Shown one piece after another: positions 27,439-35,944 of a stretch of 64,000 nucleotides of DNA. The first letter of the stretch is position 1. Each line of letters starts with the position of its first letter. The DNA is from Aquimarina acroporae (GTDB taxonomy: Bacteria; Bacteroidota; Bacteroidia; Flavobacteriales; Flavobacteriaceae), in assembly GCF_023195925.1 (NCBI RefSeq), contig NZ_JALPRE010000009.1:124001-188000 (forward strand), in the 5' to 3' direction. The notes under the pieces were generated by a model, which worked only from the letters and a program-made list of their open reading frames with translations, was not told the DNA's origin and searched no databases. A program made the translations under genes and the position numbers.

Positions 27439-28458
27439 ATGAAAAAGAAAGCTATTTTGCCTATTTTGTTTATGCTAATGACTTCCTCGATTTTTTCTCA
27501 AAATAACGTTTCGGACTTCACTATTGTATTTGGAAGTTGTAGTAAACCAACGTTGCCACAACCTTTTTGGGAGGATATTATTTCACAGAAACCAAACGTT
27601 TTTATTTGGGGAGGAGATAACGTTTATGCAGATTCTGAAAACATGGAAAAAGTAGCCAATGATTACAAGGCGCAAAATGCTATTGAAGGATATAAGAAAC
27701 TAAAGATTAATGTGCCTATTATGGGAACTTGGGATGATCATGATTATGGCCAAAACGATGCAGGAAAAGAATGGATTATGAAGAAAGAGAGTCAGCAATT
27801 GTTCTTAGATTTTATGGGAGTTTCCAAAAATGATAAAAGAAGAAATCAAGAAGGAGTATACACATCCCAGGTATTTGAAATTGATAAAGGAAGTGTGAAA
27901 ATCATTGTATTGGATACTCGTTATTTTAGAACAGCTCTTAAAAGAAGTACTACAGAGGAAAATAGGTATGAACCTTATCAGAGTGGTGAAGGTACTATTT
28001 TAGGAGAAAAACAATGGCTTTGGTTAGAAAAAGAATTGGCAAGTAACTATTCAGATTTTTTAGTTATCGTAAGTAGTATACAGTTTTTATCTGCCGAGCA
28101 TGGATTTGAGACTTGGGGGAATTTTCCTCATGAAGTAAAAAAACTTCAAGATTTATTGGTCAAAAATGCTGTTCGTAACGCTATTATAATAAGCGGCGAT
28201 AGGCATATTTCAGAGTTTTCAAGTGCCAAGGTAAAAGGACTTAAATACCCGTTAATAGATTTCACCTCTAGTGGTCTTACGCATTCATATTCAAAATATA
28301 CGGGAGAATCGAATAGATATAGATTGGGAAGAGTTATTTCTGTTCCAAGTTTCGGTGTAATTCAATTTAATTTTGATAGCTATAAGGTTACTATGAAGAT
28401 GATAGGAGAGAGTAATACCGTCCTGCAAGATTATAAACGTGAATATCCTAAAAACTAA
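27439..28458 (+). CDS. PhoD-like alkaline phosphatase family protein
   Basis: The 339-residue product has a signal peptide (MKKKAILPILFMLMTSSIFSQ). It shows the PhoD/metallophosphatase pattern: FGSCSK near the start, WGGDNVYADS, TWDDHDYGQNDAGK, IIVLDTRYFR and IISGDRHISEF. These Asp, Asn and His residues bind the metals. The family includes phosphodiesterases and phospholipase D-like enzymes; the substrate here is unknown. It is exported to the periplasm and appears monocistronic, ending before the ndk promoter. Confidence 0.88.
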   Translation: MKKKAILPILFMLMTSSIFSQNNVSDFTIVFGSCSKPTLPQPFWEDIISQKPNVFIWGGDNVYADSENMEKVANDYKAQNAIEGYKKLKINVPIMGTWDDHDYGQNDAGKEWIMKKESQQLFLDFMGVSKNDKRRNQEGVYTSQVFEIDKGSVKIIVLDTRYFRTALKRSTTEENRYEPYQSGEGTILGEKQWLWLEKELASNYSDFLVIVSSIQFLSAEHGFETWGNFPHEVKKLQDLLVKNAVRNAIIISGDRHISEFSSAKVKGLKYPLIDFTSSGLTHSYSKYTGESNRYRLGRVISVPSFGVIQFNFDSYKVTMKMIGESNTVLQDYKREYPKN

Positions 28459-28509
28459 AAGGTTTCTTAATATATAGATAAAGGTAGTTATAGTTTCTTA
28501 TAATAATTC

Positions 28510-28539
28510 TTGTTTTTGAAGCTTTTATAGCTACTTTTG
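28510..28539 (+). promoter_or_regulatory. Vegetative promoter of ndk
   Basis: TTG (28510-28512) is followed after exactly 19 bases by TACTTTTG (28532-28539), a full match to the Bacteroidota promoter. The leader to the ndk ATG is about 80 bases long. Confidence 0.72.
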
Positions 28540-28624
28540 CACAAAAATTTTAAAAACCCATTTCTGGGATTATAAATTAAAATCATACTTCGTTAAAAAG
28601 AAGTAAACAACAAAAAAAAATACG

Positions 28625-29044
28625 ATGGCAACAAACAGAACTTTTACGATGCTAAAACCGGATGCGGTTAGAAAAGGATATATTGGAGCAATACTTGAGC
28701 AAATTACGGCTTCAGGTTTTAGAATTGTAGCTATGAAGTTAACTCAACTTACTACAAACGACGCTAAAGAGTTTTATGCTGTGCATAAAGAACGTCCTTT
28801 TTATGGGGAATTAGTAGAGTATATGACCAGTGGTCCTATTGTAGCTGCAATATTAGAAAAAGAAAATGCAGTAGAAGATTTTAGAACGTTAATTGGTGCT
28901 ACAAATCCAGAAGAAGCAGCAGAAGGAACTATTAGAAATAAGTATGCTACTTCTATTAGCGAAAATGCTGTTCACGGTAGTGATAGTGATGAAAACGCTG
29001 CTATTGAAGGCGCTTTCCATTTCTCAGGAAGAGACCAATTCTAA
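28625..29044 (+). CDS. ndk: Nucleoside diphosphate kinase
   Basis: The 139-residue product makes nucleoside triphosphates from diphosphates through a phospho-His intermediate. Signatures are [16 protein letters not shown] at the start, [12 protein letters not shown], and the active-site His in [12 protein letters not shown] (near residue 116). The length is normal. The gene has a good promoter, a long A-rich leader and a strong terminator, so it is an independent unit. Confidence 0.97.
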   Translation: MATNRTFTMLKPDAVRKGYIGAILEQITASGFRIVAMKLTQLTTNDAKEFYAVHKERPFYGELVEYMTSGPIVAAILEKENAVEDFRTLIGATNPEEAAEGTIRNKYATSISENAVHGSDSDENAAIEGAFHFSGRDQF

Positions 29045-29063
29045 GCTAACAAAACATAGAATT

Positions 29064-29096
29064 AAAAAAAGCTGTCATTATTGACAGCTTTTTTTT
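29064..29096. terminator. Bidirectional rho-independent terminator
   Basis: A 7-base GCTGTCA/TGACAGC stem (29071-29077 with 29082-29088), extended by A-T pairs, lies between ndk and the convergent C1 peptidase gene, whose stop codon overlaps its T-run. Confidence 0.9.
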
Positions 29097-30204
29097 ATAC
29101 TTTTTCCTTAATTTTTCCAGGAATCGCATCTTTATGCAATAAAATACCAACGGTTTTCATTCTGAAATAAGCTTCAGACATATAAAGATACCCTTTTTGA
29201 ACTCCTTTGGTGCCCCAGGAGTTTTTTATCTTATAATACGATTTTCCTTTTTGATCAACCCCTTTTCCTACGATATGCATTAAATGATCATCGGTTGTAT
29301 TATAATTTTCAAATTCTCGTTGTCTGGTTTCTGAAGTGACAGCATCTTCCTGCGCATACTCTTTAAAAGCACTTTTTCTATCTTTTTTATTTGTTAAAAT
29401 AGCGAGTCCGTTTTTTTGAGAAAACCCAACTTCGCTCACATCTCCATCCCATGCTATGGTAAATCCTTTTTCTAATGCGTGATCAACGACATTTTGTAGT
29501 TCATCGAGAGAAATGTTATAATAGGAGCCATTAGAAAAGTTGTCTGGTATTTCTAATATAAAATTGCTATACATTGGGTGATGCGTAAAAGAAGTAAGGG
29601 TTACATAGTTGTTGGCATCTACACCTAGCTCTTTAGCAAATTCTTTGGGTGTATATGTTTTATTGTTGTACGTAAAATTGGTAGGCCTTTCTCCAATATA
29701 AATATCTAACATGGCTTCATAGCTTTTCCACCAGTTTTCAGAAAGTATTTTGTGTTTAACGGCATTATCGACCATGTTTTTGAGTAACTTAATAAGTTCA
29801 CTATGATCATGTGTGGTACTTTGACTGTTCGTAAAACCAGTATAGACCTCATTAGGAATAATACCATGTTTTTGAATAGAGTTTATAACATCATGCGATA
29901 ATGCACCTTCACTAAATTGAGCCTTACCTTGTCGTAGAATGTAATTTCTAGCCTTGTCTGAGTAGGTGTTTCTAACCTGATATAACTCAGAGAGGTTGTG
30001 GGTTCCTTTTCCTAACCTAGCAATTTCAGATTCAATAAAAGAGGTTGTAGAAAAACTCCAGCAAGTTCCTGTTTTACCTTGACTTATAACAGGAGTGCAT
30101 TCGTAAGTAATTTTTTCTGTAATGGTATAATCTGGATGTATTTCCTGGGCCCAGCCCAGAAAAGTTGCCTGTACTAAGCTAAGGCAAAATAAAAATCGTT
30201 TCAT
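29095..30204 (-). CDS. C1-family cysteine peptidase (bleomycin hydrolase/aminopeptidase C type), exported
   Basis: The 369-residue product has a signal peptide (MKRFLFCLSLVQATFLGWAQ). The catalytic Cys is in ISQGKTGTCWSFSTTSF (Cys48), the His in HLMHIVGKGVDQKG and the Asn in YKIKNSWGTKG, so the papain-type triad is complete. The overall layout, without a propeptide, matches the C1B group (PepC, bleomycin hydrolase), which is usually cytosolic. Here it is exported. From memory such secreted C1B enzymes are common in Bacteroidota. It sits upstream of no partner and runs into the shared terminator. Confidence 0.9.
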   Translation of the reverse strand: MKRFLFCLSLVQATFLGWAQEIHPDYTITEKITYECTPVISQGKTGTCWSFSTTSFIESEIARLGKGTHNLSELYQVRNTYSDKARNYILRQGKAQFSEGALSHDVINSIQKHGIIPNEVYTGFTNSQSTTHDHSELIKLLKNMVDNAVKHKILSENWWKSYEAMLDIYIGERPTNFTYNNKTYTPKEFAKELGVDANNYVTLTSFTHHPMYSNFILEIPDNFSNGSYYNISLDELQNVVDHALEKGFTIAWDGDVSEVGFSQKNGLAILTNKKDRKSAFKEYAQEDAVTSETRQREFENYNTTDDHLMHIVGKGVDQKGKSYYKIKNSWGTKGVQKGYLYMSEAYFRMKTVGILLHKDAIPGKIKEKV

Positions 30205-30270
30205 TGTACTATAATTTGTGCGCCGATAAGGTACAAGATATTGTTTAATAATAAAATATAAACGTGTTAA

Positions 30271-32823
30271 TTACCAGAATATTCTGAAGCTAAGGTTAGG
30301 GGTAATACCCAGAGAAAATATGTCAGCACTTATAAATTGATTATTTAAGGAGTTGGTAGTTCTAAATTCTCTATTGAGTAGGTTTTTTCTATCGTAAATA
30401 TTAAGAACAGAAGCACCTAGGCGGTATTTGATTTTGGAATTTTTTTTGAATTGAAAATCATAAATGGCAGAAAAATCAAGTCTATGGTAGACAGGTAGAT
30501 TATTACTGTTAATTTCTCCAAAATCTAAAACTACAATATCCCCAGAGTCATCAACCCCCTCGATATTGGTAAATGCTTTTCCTGTATGCCACAACCAGCC
30601 TAATGAGAACTGGAAGTTGTTTATAGTATAGAAATGTGACCACTTTATGGTATGTTCAATATTCCAGTTTCCAGGAAAGAACTCTTCATTATTTACTTCA
30701 TCAAACCTATTTCGTGTATTTATATAAGAGTAGCTGATCCAGGATTTATAGTTTTCGAATGTTTTTTTTATGAAAACATCTGCACCAAACACTCTACTTT
30801 CTCCATTGTGATAGCTGTTATCTATAGGGTTGATAAACCCAGAGGTTAGCGAGGTGATATCGTTTATTTGTTTATAATAACCATCAATGTCGATATACCA
30901 TCTTTTTTTTCTAAAACTGCTTCCTAATGTAAATTGATAACTCGATACAATTGGGAATTCATCTTCATCGGATAAAGACCAAACCTGATTTTCTAAAGAT
31001 AAGTTACTTACTACAGATTCTTGAATTTGGCTTGTCGCCTGACTTCGGTATTCGGCACTGGTATTGATACTCCAGTTTTTTGAAATGTATTTTTGGAGAA
31101 ATACTCTGGGCTCTATAAATGAACGGTTAAGTTCGCTGTAATGGTTAAAACGAAGGCCCGCAGAAATGTAAATGTTTTTAGGGTTTTCAAATTTATATTC
31201 AGAATAGAACGAATGCGTATTCAAAAAACGATCATCTTCATCCAATATTAGCTCATAACTCGGGGTAGTCGTAACAAAAGCAAACCTTGTATTGTTATTA
31301 GAGTATTGATAACCACCAGATAGACTTTGGTATTCAGTAAATTTGTAGTCGATATGTAATTGAGCACCAAAATCCTGAACACTGTTTTTTTTACTTTCTA
31401 TTTCTATAATACTTCCTAGGTTTCTGGTAATAAACTGGTAGTTAAGTAGGTATTTGGCATAATATCCATTAATATCAAGATAGAGCTTATCTCCATATGA
31501 ACTTTTCCATTTTACATTATACCCTTCGTTTTCAGTAATTAAATCATCATTCAACGATTCTGAGCTATTACTTCGTCTAAAATCAAGGTCATTTTTACTA
31601 TAGATACTATTTATTTCTATTTTTTGACTGTCCGAAGGTTGTATAATTAGGTTAGCATTATAATCTGCATAGAAAAAATCATTTTTTTCATCGTTGAGTT
31701 CAACTGTCTCAGCGATTTTTGTGTTTTGAAATACACGATCTGATAGCTGTTTGTATGTAAAAGTTTCAAAAACATCGGTATACGATCTTCTTCCAGAAAC
31801 TTGAAAAGATACTTTATCTTTTATAATGGGGATTTTGAGTATTGCATCTCCATTAATCATATTAAAACCGGCACCTCCAGAGAAATTGTTTGTAACCTGA
31901 TCTTCAGATTTGATATCAATTACCCCTGCAATTCTGTCCCCATATTTGGCACTAACCCCACTTTTTGAAAAATTTACTTCTTTCGCAACATAAGGATTGA
32001 ACGCCGATAGCATCCCGAAGAAATGACCTTGATGATAGGTTTTTATTCCATTCCAAAGAATAAGATTTTGATGCGGTGTACTACCTCTAACAAATAAACC
32101 CGATGCTGTTTCATTGGGGTTGTTTACACCTGGGGTTAATTGTACACTTTGCAATATATCGGGCTCGGTACGACCTGGGAGTACTTCGACTTCATCAAGA
32201 TTAATGTTGATTATTTTTTTGTTTTGTGTTATTCCTTTGGCGATATATTCTCGTATCAGCACTTCATCAAGTTCTTCTTCTTTTTCCTCAATGAGATATA
32301 TTTCTAAACATTCGTCATTGGCAAAAGATTTGGCTTCTACTACAGTTTGCCTAAATCCCGGAGCACTAATAAGTACTACCGAGTTGTAGGGAATTCCTTT
32401 ATGCTCAAAATATCCTTTGGCATCAGAAGAGATATTTTCTCTATAAGCTTTAAAGAATATCCTTATATCATCCAAAGGTTTAGATTCTTCGTTGTAAACA
32501 TATGCGCAAACGGGTACTTTATCTTTCTTATTGAAACTACTTATTGTAACAAAATTATCTCCTGTAATTTCGAATTTGAGGTGAACTTTTTTTTGTAGTT
32601 CTGCAAGAAAATCTTTGATCGGGATTTCAGAGTTTACCTCTGTAGATATCGTTTTTGAGCGTATTAGCTTATCTATATAAGAGAATTTTACAGCATATTG
32701 CTGTTCGATAATAGAAATAGCGTTGGCAAGAGGTATATCTTCTAAAACAATAATTTTTGCCTTTTCTTGAGAAAAGACAAATACATTGCATAAAAAAATA
32801 CAAACGCACAAAAATCTTATCAT
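30271..32823 (-). CDS. TonB-dependent receptor with STN signalling domain
   Basis: The 850-residue product has a signal peptide (ending FVFSQ), an STN/secretin-like domain (residues about 22-97: VLEDIPLANAISIIEQQYAVKFSYID) that in FecA-type receptors passes a signal to FecR, a carboxypeptidase-regulatory-like domain (about 104-172), a plug (about 200-300: ILQSVQLTPGVNNPNETASGLFVRG, AKYGDRIAGVIDIKSED) and a beta-barrel ending LSFRIFW with the terminal aromatic. It lacks the SusC features and has no SusD neighbour, so it is more FecA-like. It lies 4 bases after fecR, in one operon. The ligand is unknown. Confidence 0.92.
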   Translation of the reverse strand: MIRFLCVCIFLCNVFVFSQEKAKIIVLEDIPLANAISIIEQQYAVKFSYIDKLIRSKTISTEVNSEIPIKDFLAELQKKVHLKFEITGDNFVTISSFNKKDKVPVCAYVYNEESKPLDDIRIFFKAYRENISSDAKGYFEHKGIPYNSVVLISAPGFRQTVVEAKSFANDECLEIYLIEEKEEELDEVLIREYIAKGITQNKKIININLDEVEVLPGRTEPDILQSVQLTPGVNNPNETASGLFVRGSTPHQNLILWNGIKTYHQGHFFGMLSAFNPYVAKEVNFSKSGVSAKYGDRIAGVIDIKSEDQVTNNFSGGAGFNMINGDAILKIPIIKDKVSFQVSGRRSYTDVFETFTYKQLSDRVFQNTKIAETVELNDEKNDFFYADYNANLIIQPSDSQKIEINSIYSKNDLDFRRSNSSESLNDDLITENEGYNVKWKSSYGDKLYLDINGYYAKYLLNYQFITRNLGSIIEIESKKNSVQDFGAQLHIDYKFTEYQSLSGGYQYSNNNTRFAFVTTTPSYELILDEDDRFLNTHSFYSEYKFENPKNIYISAGLRFNHYSELNRSFIEPRVFLQKYISKNWSINTSAEYRSQATSQIQESVVSNLSLENQVWSLSDEDEFPIVSSYQFTLGSSFRKKRWYIDIDGYYKQINDITSLTSGFINPIDNSYHNGESRVFGADVFIKKTFENYKSWISYSYINTRNRFDEVNNEEFFPGNWNIEHTIKWSHFYTINNFQFSLGWLWHTGKAFTNIEGVDDSGDIVVLDFGEINSNNLPVYHRLDFSAIYDFQFKKNSKIKYRLGASVLNIYDRKNLLNREFRTTNSLNNQFISADIFSLGITPNLSFRIFW

Positions 32824-32827
32824 CCTA

Positions 32828-33739
32828 TTATTTTTCTAGCACTACAGTCTTTCTGTCTTTAGATAGATTATAGTCCATGCCTAAGGTACTAAAAACTGTT
32901 CTAAGAGCCACTTCCAAATCATTATTCGGAAAAGTACCCGTGTATATTGTTTTTAGATCAGTATTGGATGTTTTGATTTGTATGTTATATTGTTTTTCTA
33001 GTTCTTTAAACACGTATTCTATAGGAATACTTTTAAATGAACTTGTATATGTTAACCATGTCGGTTGCTCACCTGTAAAGGTCCATTTTTCTGCTGAAGA
33101 TCCTATATTTCTATACGCTTTCCCAGCGGTAAGAATGGCGGTATTAGCTCTATTCACAACGCTAACTTTCCCTTCATAGCAATTTACCTCAAAAAAAGAA
33201 TTTTGCGATTGCACATTAAATTGAGTTCCTAGTACAGAAACTTCGCCGTTAGTTGTTTCTACTGTAAATTTACTTCCTTTTTTTACTTTAAAAAATGCCT
33301 CTCCTTCCAAAGAAACTAACCTTGTATTTTTCCAATTTTCTTGATTAAAGCTCGCTTTAGATTTTGCATTTAAAATCATTTCAGACCCATCAGGGAGTTG
33401 TACACTTAATGTTTCTCCGTATTCGGTAACGAATGATGAATTTGGATTGTATAAAAATACCCCAATTATAATAGCAATAGACGCGGCTATGCCAATAACA
33501 GGCCATAACTTAATGGTTTTTCCTATTTTCTTAGGCGCTTGACTACTTTTTTTAGACTTCAAGGATTGTAACTCCTTTTCTATATCGTAGTCTCTCAAAT
33601 CAAGAGCATCTGCACCGGTCATTATCTTTACATAATGATCATATTCAGGATGCGTACGAAATTCTTCGAGTTCTTGCTCAGAAAGCTCTCCGTTAATCCA
33701 TCTTGATAAGAATATGTCATCTTTTTTATCTCCTAACAT
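32828..33739 (-). CDS. FecR family anti-sigma factor
   Basis: The 303-residue product has a short cytoplasmic N-terminal part (LSRWINGELSEQELEEF) that binds sigma, one membrane segment (about residues 77-97, LWPVIGIAASIAIIIGVFLY), a periplasmic FecR domain (YGETLSVQLPDGSEMILNAKS, LEGEAFFKV, VSVLGTQFNVQS) and a C-terminal DUF4974 domain (IPIEYVFKELEKQYNIQIK). In the Fec paradigm it holds or activates the ECF sigma factor in response to the receptor. It is separated from the sigma gene by about 130 bases that hold its own ECF-type promoter; the receptor follows after 4 bases. Confidence 0.93.
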   Translation of the reverse strand: MLGDKKDDIFLSRWINGELSEQELEEFRTHPEYDHYVKIMTGADALDLRDYDIEKELQSLKSKKSSQAPKKIGKTIKLWPVIGIAASIAIIIGVFLYNPNSSFVTEYGETLSVQLPDGSEMILNAKSKASFNQENWKNTRLVSLEGEAFFKVKKGSKFTVETTNGEVSVLGTQFNVQSQNSFFEVNCYEGKVSVVNRANTAILTAGKAYRNIGSSAEKWTFTGEQPTWLTYTSSFKSIPIEYVFKELEKQYNIQIKTSNTDLKTIYTGTFPNNDLEVALRTVFSTLGMDYNLSKDRKTVVLEK

Positions 33740-33758
33740 AACTGCGATCTATATTATG

Positions 33759-33788
33759 TAAACGCTTTAATTTTAAAATACCCTACCC
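33759..33788 (-). promoter_or_regulatory. ECF-type promoter P1, upstream of fecR-receptor operon
   Basis: The minus strand reads GGGTAGGGTAT (plus 33778-33788), then 13 bases, then CGTTTA (plus 33759-33764), 20 bases before the fecR ATG. The same two boxes with the same spacing stand before the three lipoprotein genes. CGTT is a common ECF -10 core. It lacks the vegetative TAnnTTTG box. Confidence 0.75.
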
Positions 33789-33871
33789 ATCTTTGTAAAA
33801 AAAATAAAAATCTAAAACAGTGATTGTCTTATTACTATAACTTTTTTACAAGATATTATTGTTTCCAGAAC

Positions 33872-34390
33872 TTAAATATTACCAATTGTTTTTCTCAACG
33901 TTAATAATGCTTTATGCATGAGTTTTTCAATAGCTTTAACCGATACTCCAGAAAGTTCTGCGATTTCACGATATGTTTTTTTGTCAATTCTACTTAATAA
34001 AAATACCTCTCTTTGTCTTTCAGGTAACGCAGCAATTGCATTTTTAAGTTTTTCCATATACTCTTTTTCAAGAGCTATAAATTCTGGGGATTCGATATTC
34101 ACATCGGTATTTCGCTGTGTAACGTAATCCTGATATTTAAATTTTACTTTTTGATGTCTTGTAATGCTAATACCTAGGTTAGTAGCCACCGTGTATAAAT
34201 AGCTTTTCGCCTTGTCTACAGTCACTTTGGAGCAGTTGTTCCATAGTTTTATAAAAGCATCTTGAACAATGTCTTCAGCCTGATCTAAATCACCAAATTT
34301 ATAGTAGATGTAATTTCTTAAAAGTTTGGAGTGACTTTTAAAAAACTCATCAAATACTTTTTCGTTACATGTAGAATTTTTGTCAGACAT
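33872..34390 (-). CDS. ECF RNA polymerase sigma-70 factor, FecI-like
   Basis: I chose the ATG at 34390 (MSDKNSTCNEKVFDEFF); the frame opens further to 34474, but that part overlaps promoter P2 and looks non-coding. The 172-residue product has sigma region 2 (FKSHSKLLRNYIYYKFGDLDQAEDIVQDAFIKLWNN) and region 4 (LPERQREVFLLSRIDKKTYREIAELSGVSVKAIEKLMHKAL) and no more, the ECF layout. It probably directs polymerase to promoters P1-P4 nearby. I see no copy of the motif before the sigma gene itself. Confidence 0.93.
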   Translation of the reverse strand: MSDKNSTCNEKVFDEFFKSHSKLLRNYIYYKFGDLDQAEDIVQDAFIKLWNNCSKVTVDKAKSYLYTVATNLGISITRHQKVKFKYQDYVTQRNTDVNIESPEFIALEKEYMEKLKNAIAALPERQREVFLLSRIDKKTYREIAELSGVSVKAIEKLMHKALLTLRKTIGNI

Positions 34391-34455
34391 GGGGGTGATA
34401 TATGGGTTCAAATCTATATGTTTTTTTGAAGCTATCAAAAAAATAAAATAAAGAT

Positions 34456-34489
34456 GGGTGGTAGGGTATATCATTTTTGCATCGTTTTA
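34456..34489 (+). promoter_or_regulatory. ECF-type promoter P2, upstream of repeat lipoprotein 1
   Basis: GGGTGGTAGGGTAT (34456-34469) is followed after 13 bases by CGTTTTA (34483-34489). Spacing and boxes match P1, P3 and P4. The start codon lies about 72 bases downstream. Confidence 0.72.
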
Positions 34490-34560
34490 TAAACGTTATA
34501 ACACGTCAACAAACTCAATTGAGTCTTTACATGAATCTTTGAACTTAATTTAAAATTAAA

Positions 34561-35718
34561 ATGAAAAAACTTAGAGTCTATACATGGCTTATGCTAGGGT
34601 TAGGATTATTAATGTTTTCTTGTGATGAAAACGAAGAAACTGACTGCTTACTACAACTTTCTTTTACACAGGATGGAAAGGAACTTTTTGCGAATTTTGA
34701 GGGGATTGATGATACAACCTACGAATGGTTTGTCGATGATCAGTCCATAGAAACCGAGGATGCACAAAATTCAGATCGAGATAATAAGTTAGATTTGAGT
34801 GATTATAATCCAGGAACTTATACAGTATGTATTATGGCTGAGACTGAAGATTGTCCTCAAGGTGTAGAATTCTGTAAGGAAATCACTATTGAAGAAGGAA
34901 GTACAGATGAAAAATGCCCAGAATTATCATTTGGTATCGAGGGCGATATAGCTTTTACAAATTTTGAAGGTGTAGATCAATTAGATGTATATGAGTGGTT
35001 CGTAGATGGGCAACTTGTAGAAACCGAAAACATACAAAATCAAGATAGAGATAATAAACTTGATTTAACAACGTATAATCCTGGTGAATATAACGTATGT
35101 ATTAAATATGAATCTCCAGATTGTCCACAAGGTGTAGAGTTCTGTAAGGTGGTTGTTATTGATGATAATAATACTGGAGAAGGAGATTGTCCTAAACTTT
35201 CTTTTATAGAGGAGGGAACGACTCTTTTCGCGAACTTTTCAGGAATCGATCAATTACAAGTATATGAATGGCATGTCGACGGGCAATTAGTAGAGACTGA
35301 AGATCTTCAAAGTCAAGATCGGGATGATGTACTAGATTTAAGTTCATATAACCCAGGTACCTACAAAGTATGTTTAAAAGCAGAAACAGCCGATTGTCCA
35401 AATGGTACAGAATATTGTGTTGAGGTCACTATACCGCAGCCTCAACCTGTAGATTGCTCGGCTTTTGATATTATTTATGCCACAGTGGGATCAAATGAAT
35501 ATGTTGGTCGTCAAGGGCTTAATATTTTGGTAGATCGCAATACTGTAGTTTGGACTATTGATGGAAATCAAGTTACGCATAATTCTTTCACGGGTAATAT
35601 TTTGATACTAAAAAATCATCTCACACAGGCAGGTAAATATGAGGTTTGTTACAAAGCAGAATCTCAAGACTGCGGTACTATTGAAAAATGTATAGAAATA
35701 GATTTTCAGGCATTATAA
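34561..35718 (+). CDS. Lipoprotein with four four-cysteine PKD-like repeats
   Basis: The 385-residue product has a lipoprotein leader ending LMFSC (Cys21). The rest is four tandem repeats of about 90 residues (about 29-111, 119-200, 210-291, 299-382). Each begins with a Cys, carries a central YEWFVDGQ (third-strand) motif, then NPGTYxVC, DCPQG and FC. The four cysteines per repeat are C29/C90/C98/C105, C119/C180/C188/C195, C210/C271/C279/C286 and C299/C363/C371/C377. The pattern Y-E-W-x-x-D-G plus PGxYxVC resembles the PKD/Ig-like fold, but I know no named family for the Cys form. Repeat 4 is the most divergent. It has its own ECF-type promoter, and the gene is divergent from the sigma gene. 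It is probably surface-exposed. Confidence 0.85.
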   Translation: MKKLRVYTWLMLGLGLLMFSCDENEETDCLLQLSFTQDGKELFANFEGIDDTTYEWFVDDQSIETEDAQNSDRDNKLDLSDYNPGTYTVCIMAETEDCPQGVEFCKEITIEEGSTDEKCPELSFGIEGDIAFTNFEGVDQLDVYEWFVDGQLVETENIQNQDRDNKLDLTTYNPGEYNVCIKYESPDCPQGVEFCKVVVIDDNNTGEGDCPKLSFIEEGTTLFANFSGIDQLQVYEWHVDGQLVETEDLQSQDRDDVLDLSSYNPGTYKVCLKAETADCPNGTEYCVEVTIPQPQPVDCSAFDIIYATVGSNEYVGRQGLNILVDRNTVVWTIDGNQVTHNSFTGNILILKNHLTQAGKYEVCYKAESQDCGTIEKCIEIDFQAL

Positions 35719-35750
35719 CGCTATTGGTTTAGCTTTTTAACGATTTGTTT

Positions 35751-35774
35751 CTCTGTTGCAAACAGAGTTGTTTT
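35751..35774 (+). terminator. Probable terminator after repeat lipoprotein 1
   Basis: A 7-base stem (CTCTGTT 35751-35757 with AACAGAG 35761-35767) is followed by TTGTTTT. A second hairpin, TGAGGCT/AGCCTCA (35781-35807), follows it. The T-run is interrupted. Confidence 0.5.
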
Positions 35775-35860
35775 ACCTTCTGAGGCTGCATTGTATATGT
35801 AGCCTCATTAGTTTTATAATTAAGTGATTATATCGTTTTTTTAAGTTTTTTTTAGTAGGA

Positions 35861-35890
35861 GGGGTAGGGTGTTTTTTTTTAGGTGCGTTT
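35861..35890 (+). promoter_or_regulatory. ECF-type promoter P3, upstream of repeat lipoprotein 2
   Basis: GGGTAGGGTGT (35861-35871), then 13 bases, then CGTTTC (35885-35890). One base of the first box differs from P1. The ATG is 55 bases downstream. Confidence 0.7.
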
Positions 35891-35944
35891 CATTAATGTG
35901 GAGCATAAAACCCCTAGAAACAATTAACCCTAAAATTATTTACA

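Noticed and set aside
34391..34474. N-terminal extension of the ECF sigma factor
   Set aside because: The added residues are not sigma-like and the DNA holds promoter P2 of the divergent gene; the ATG at 34390 fits better.
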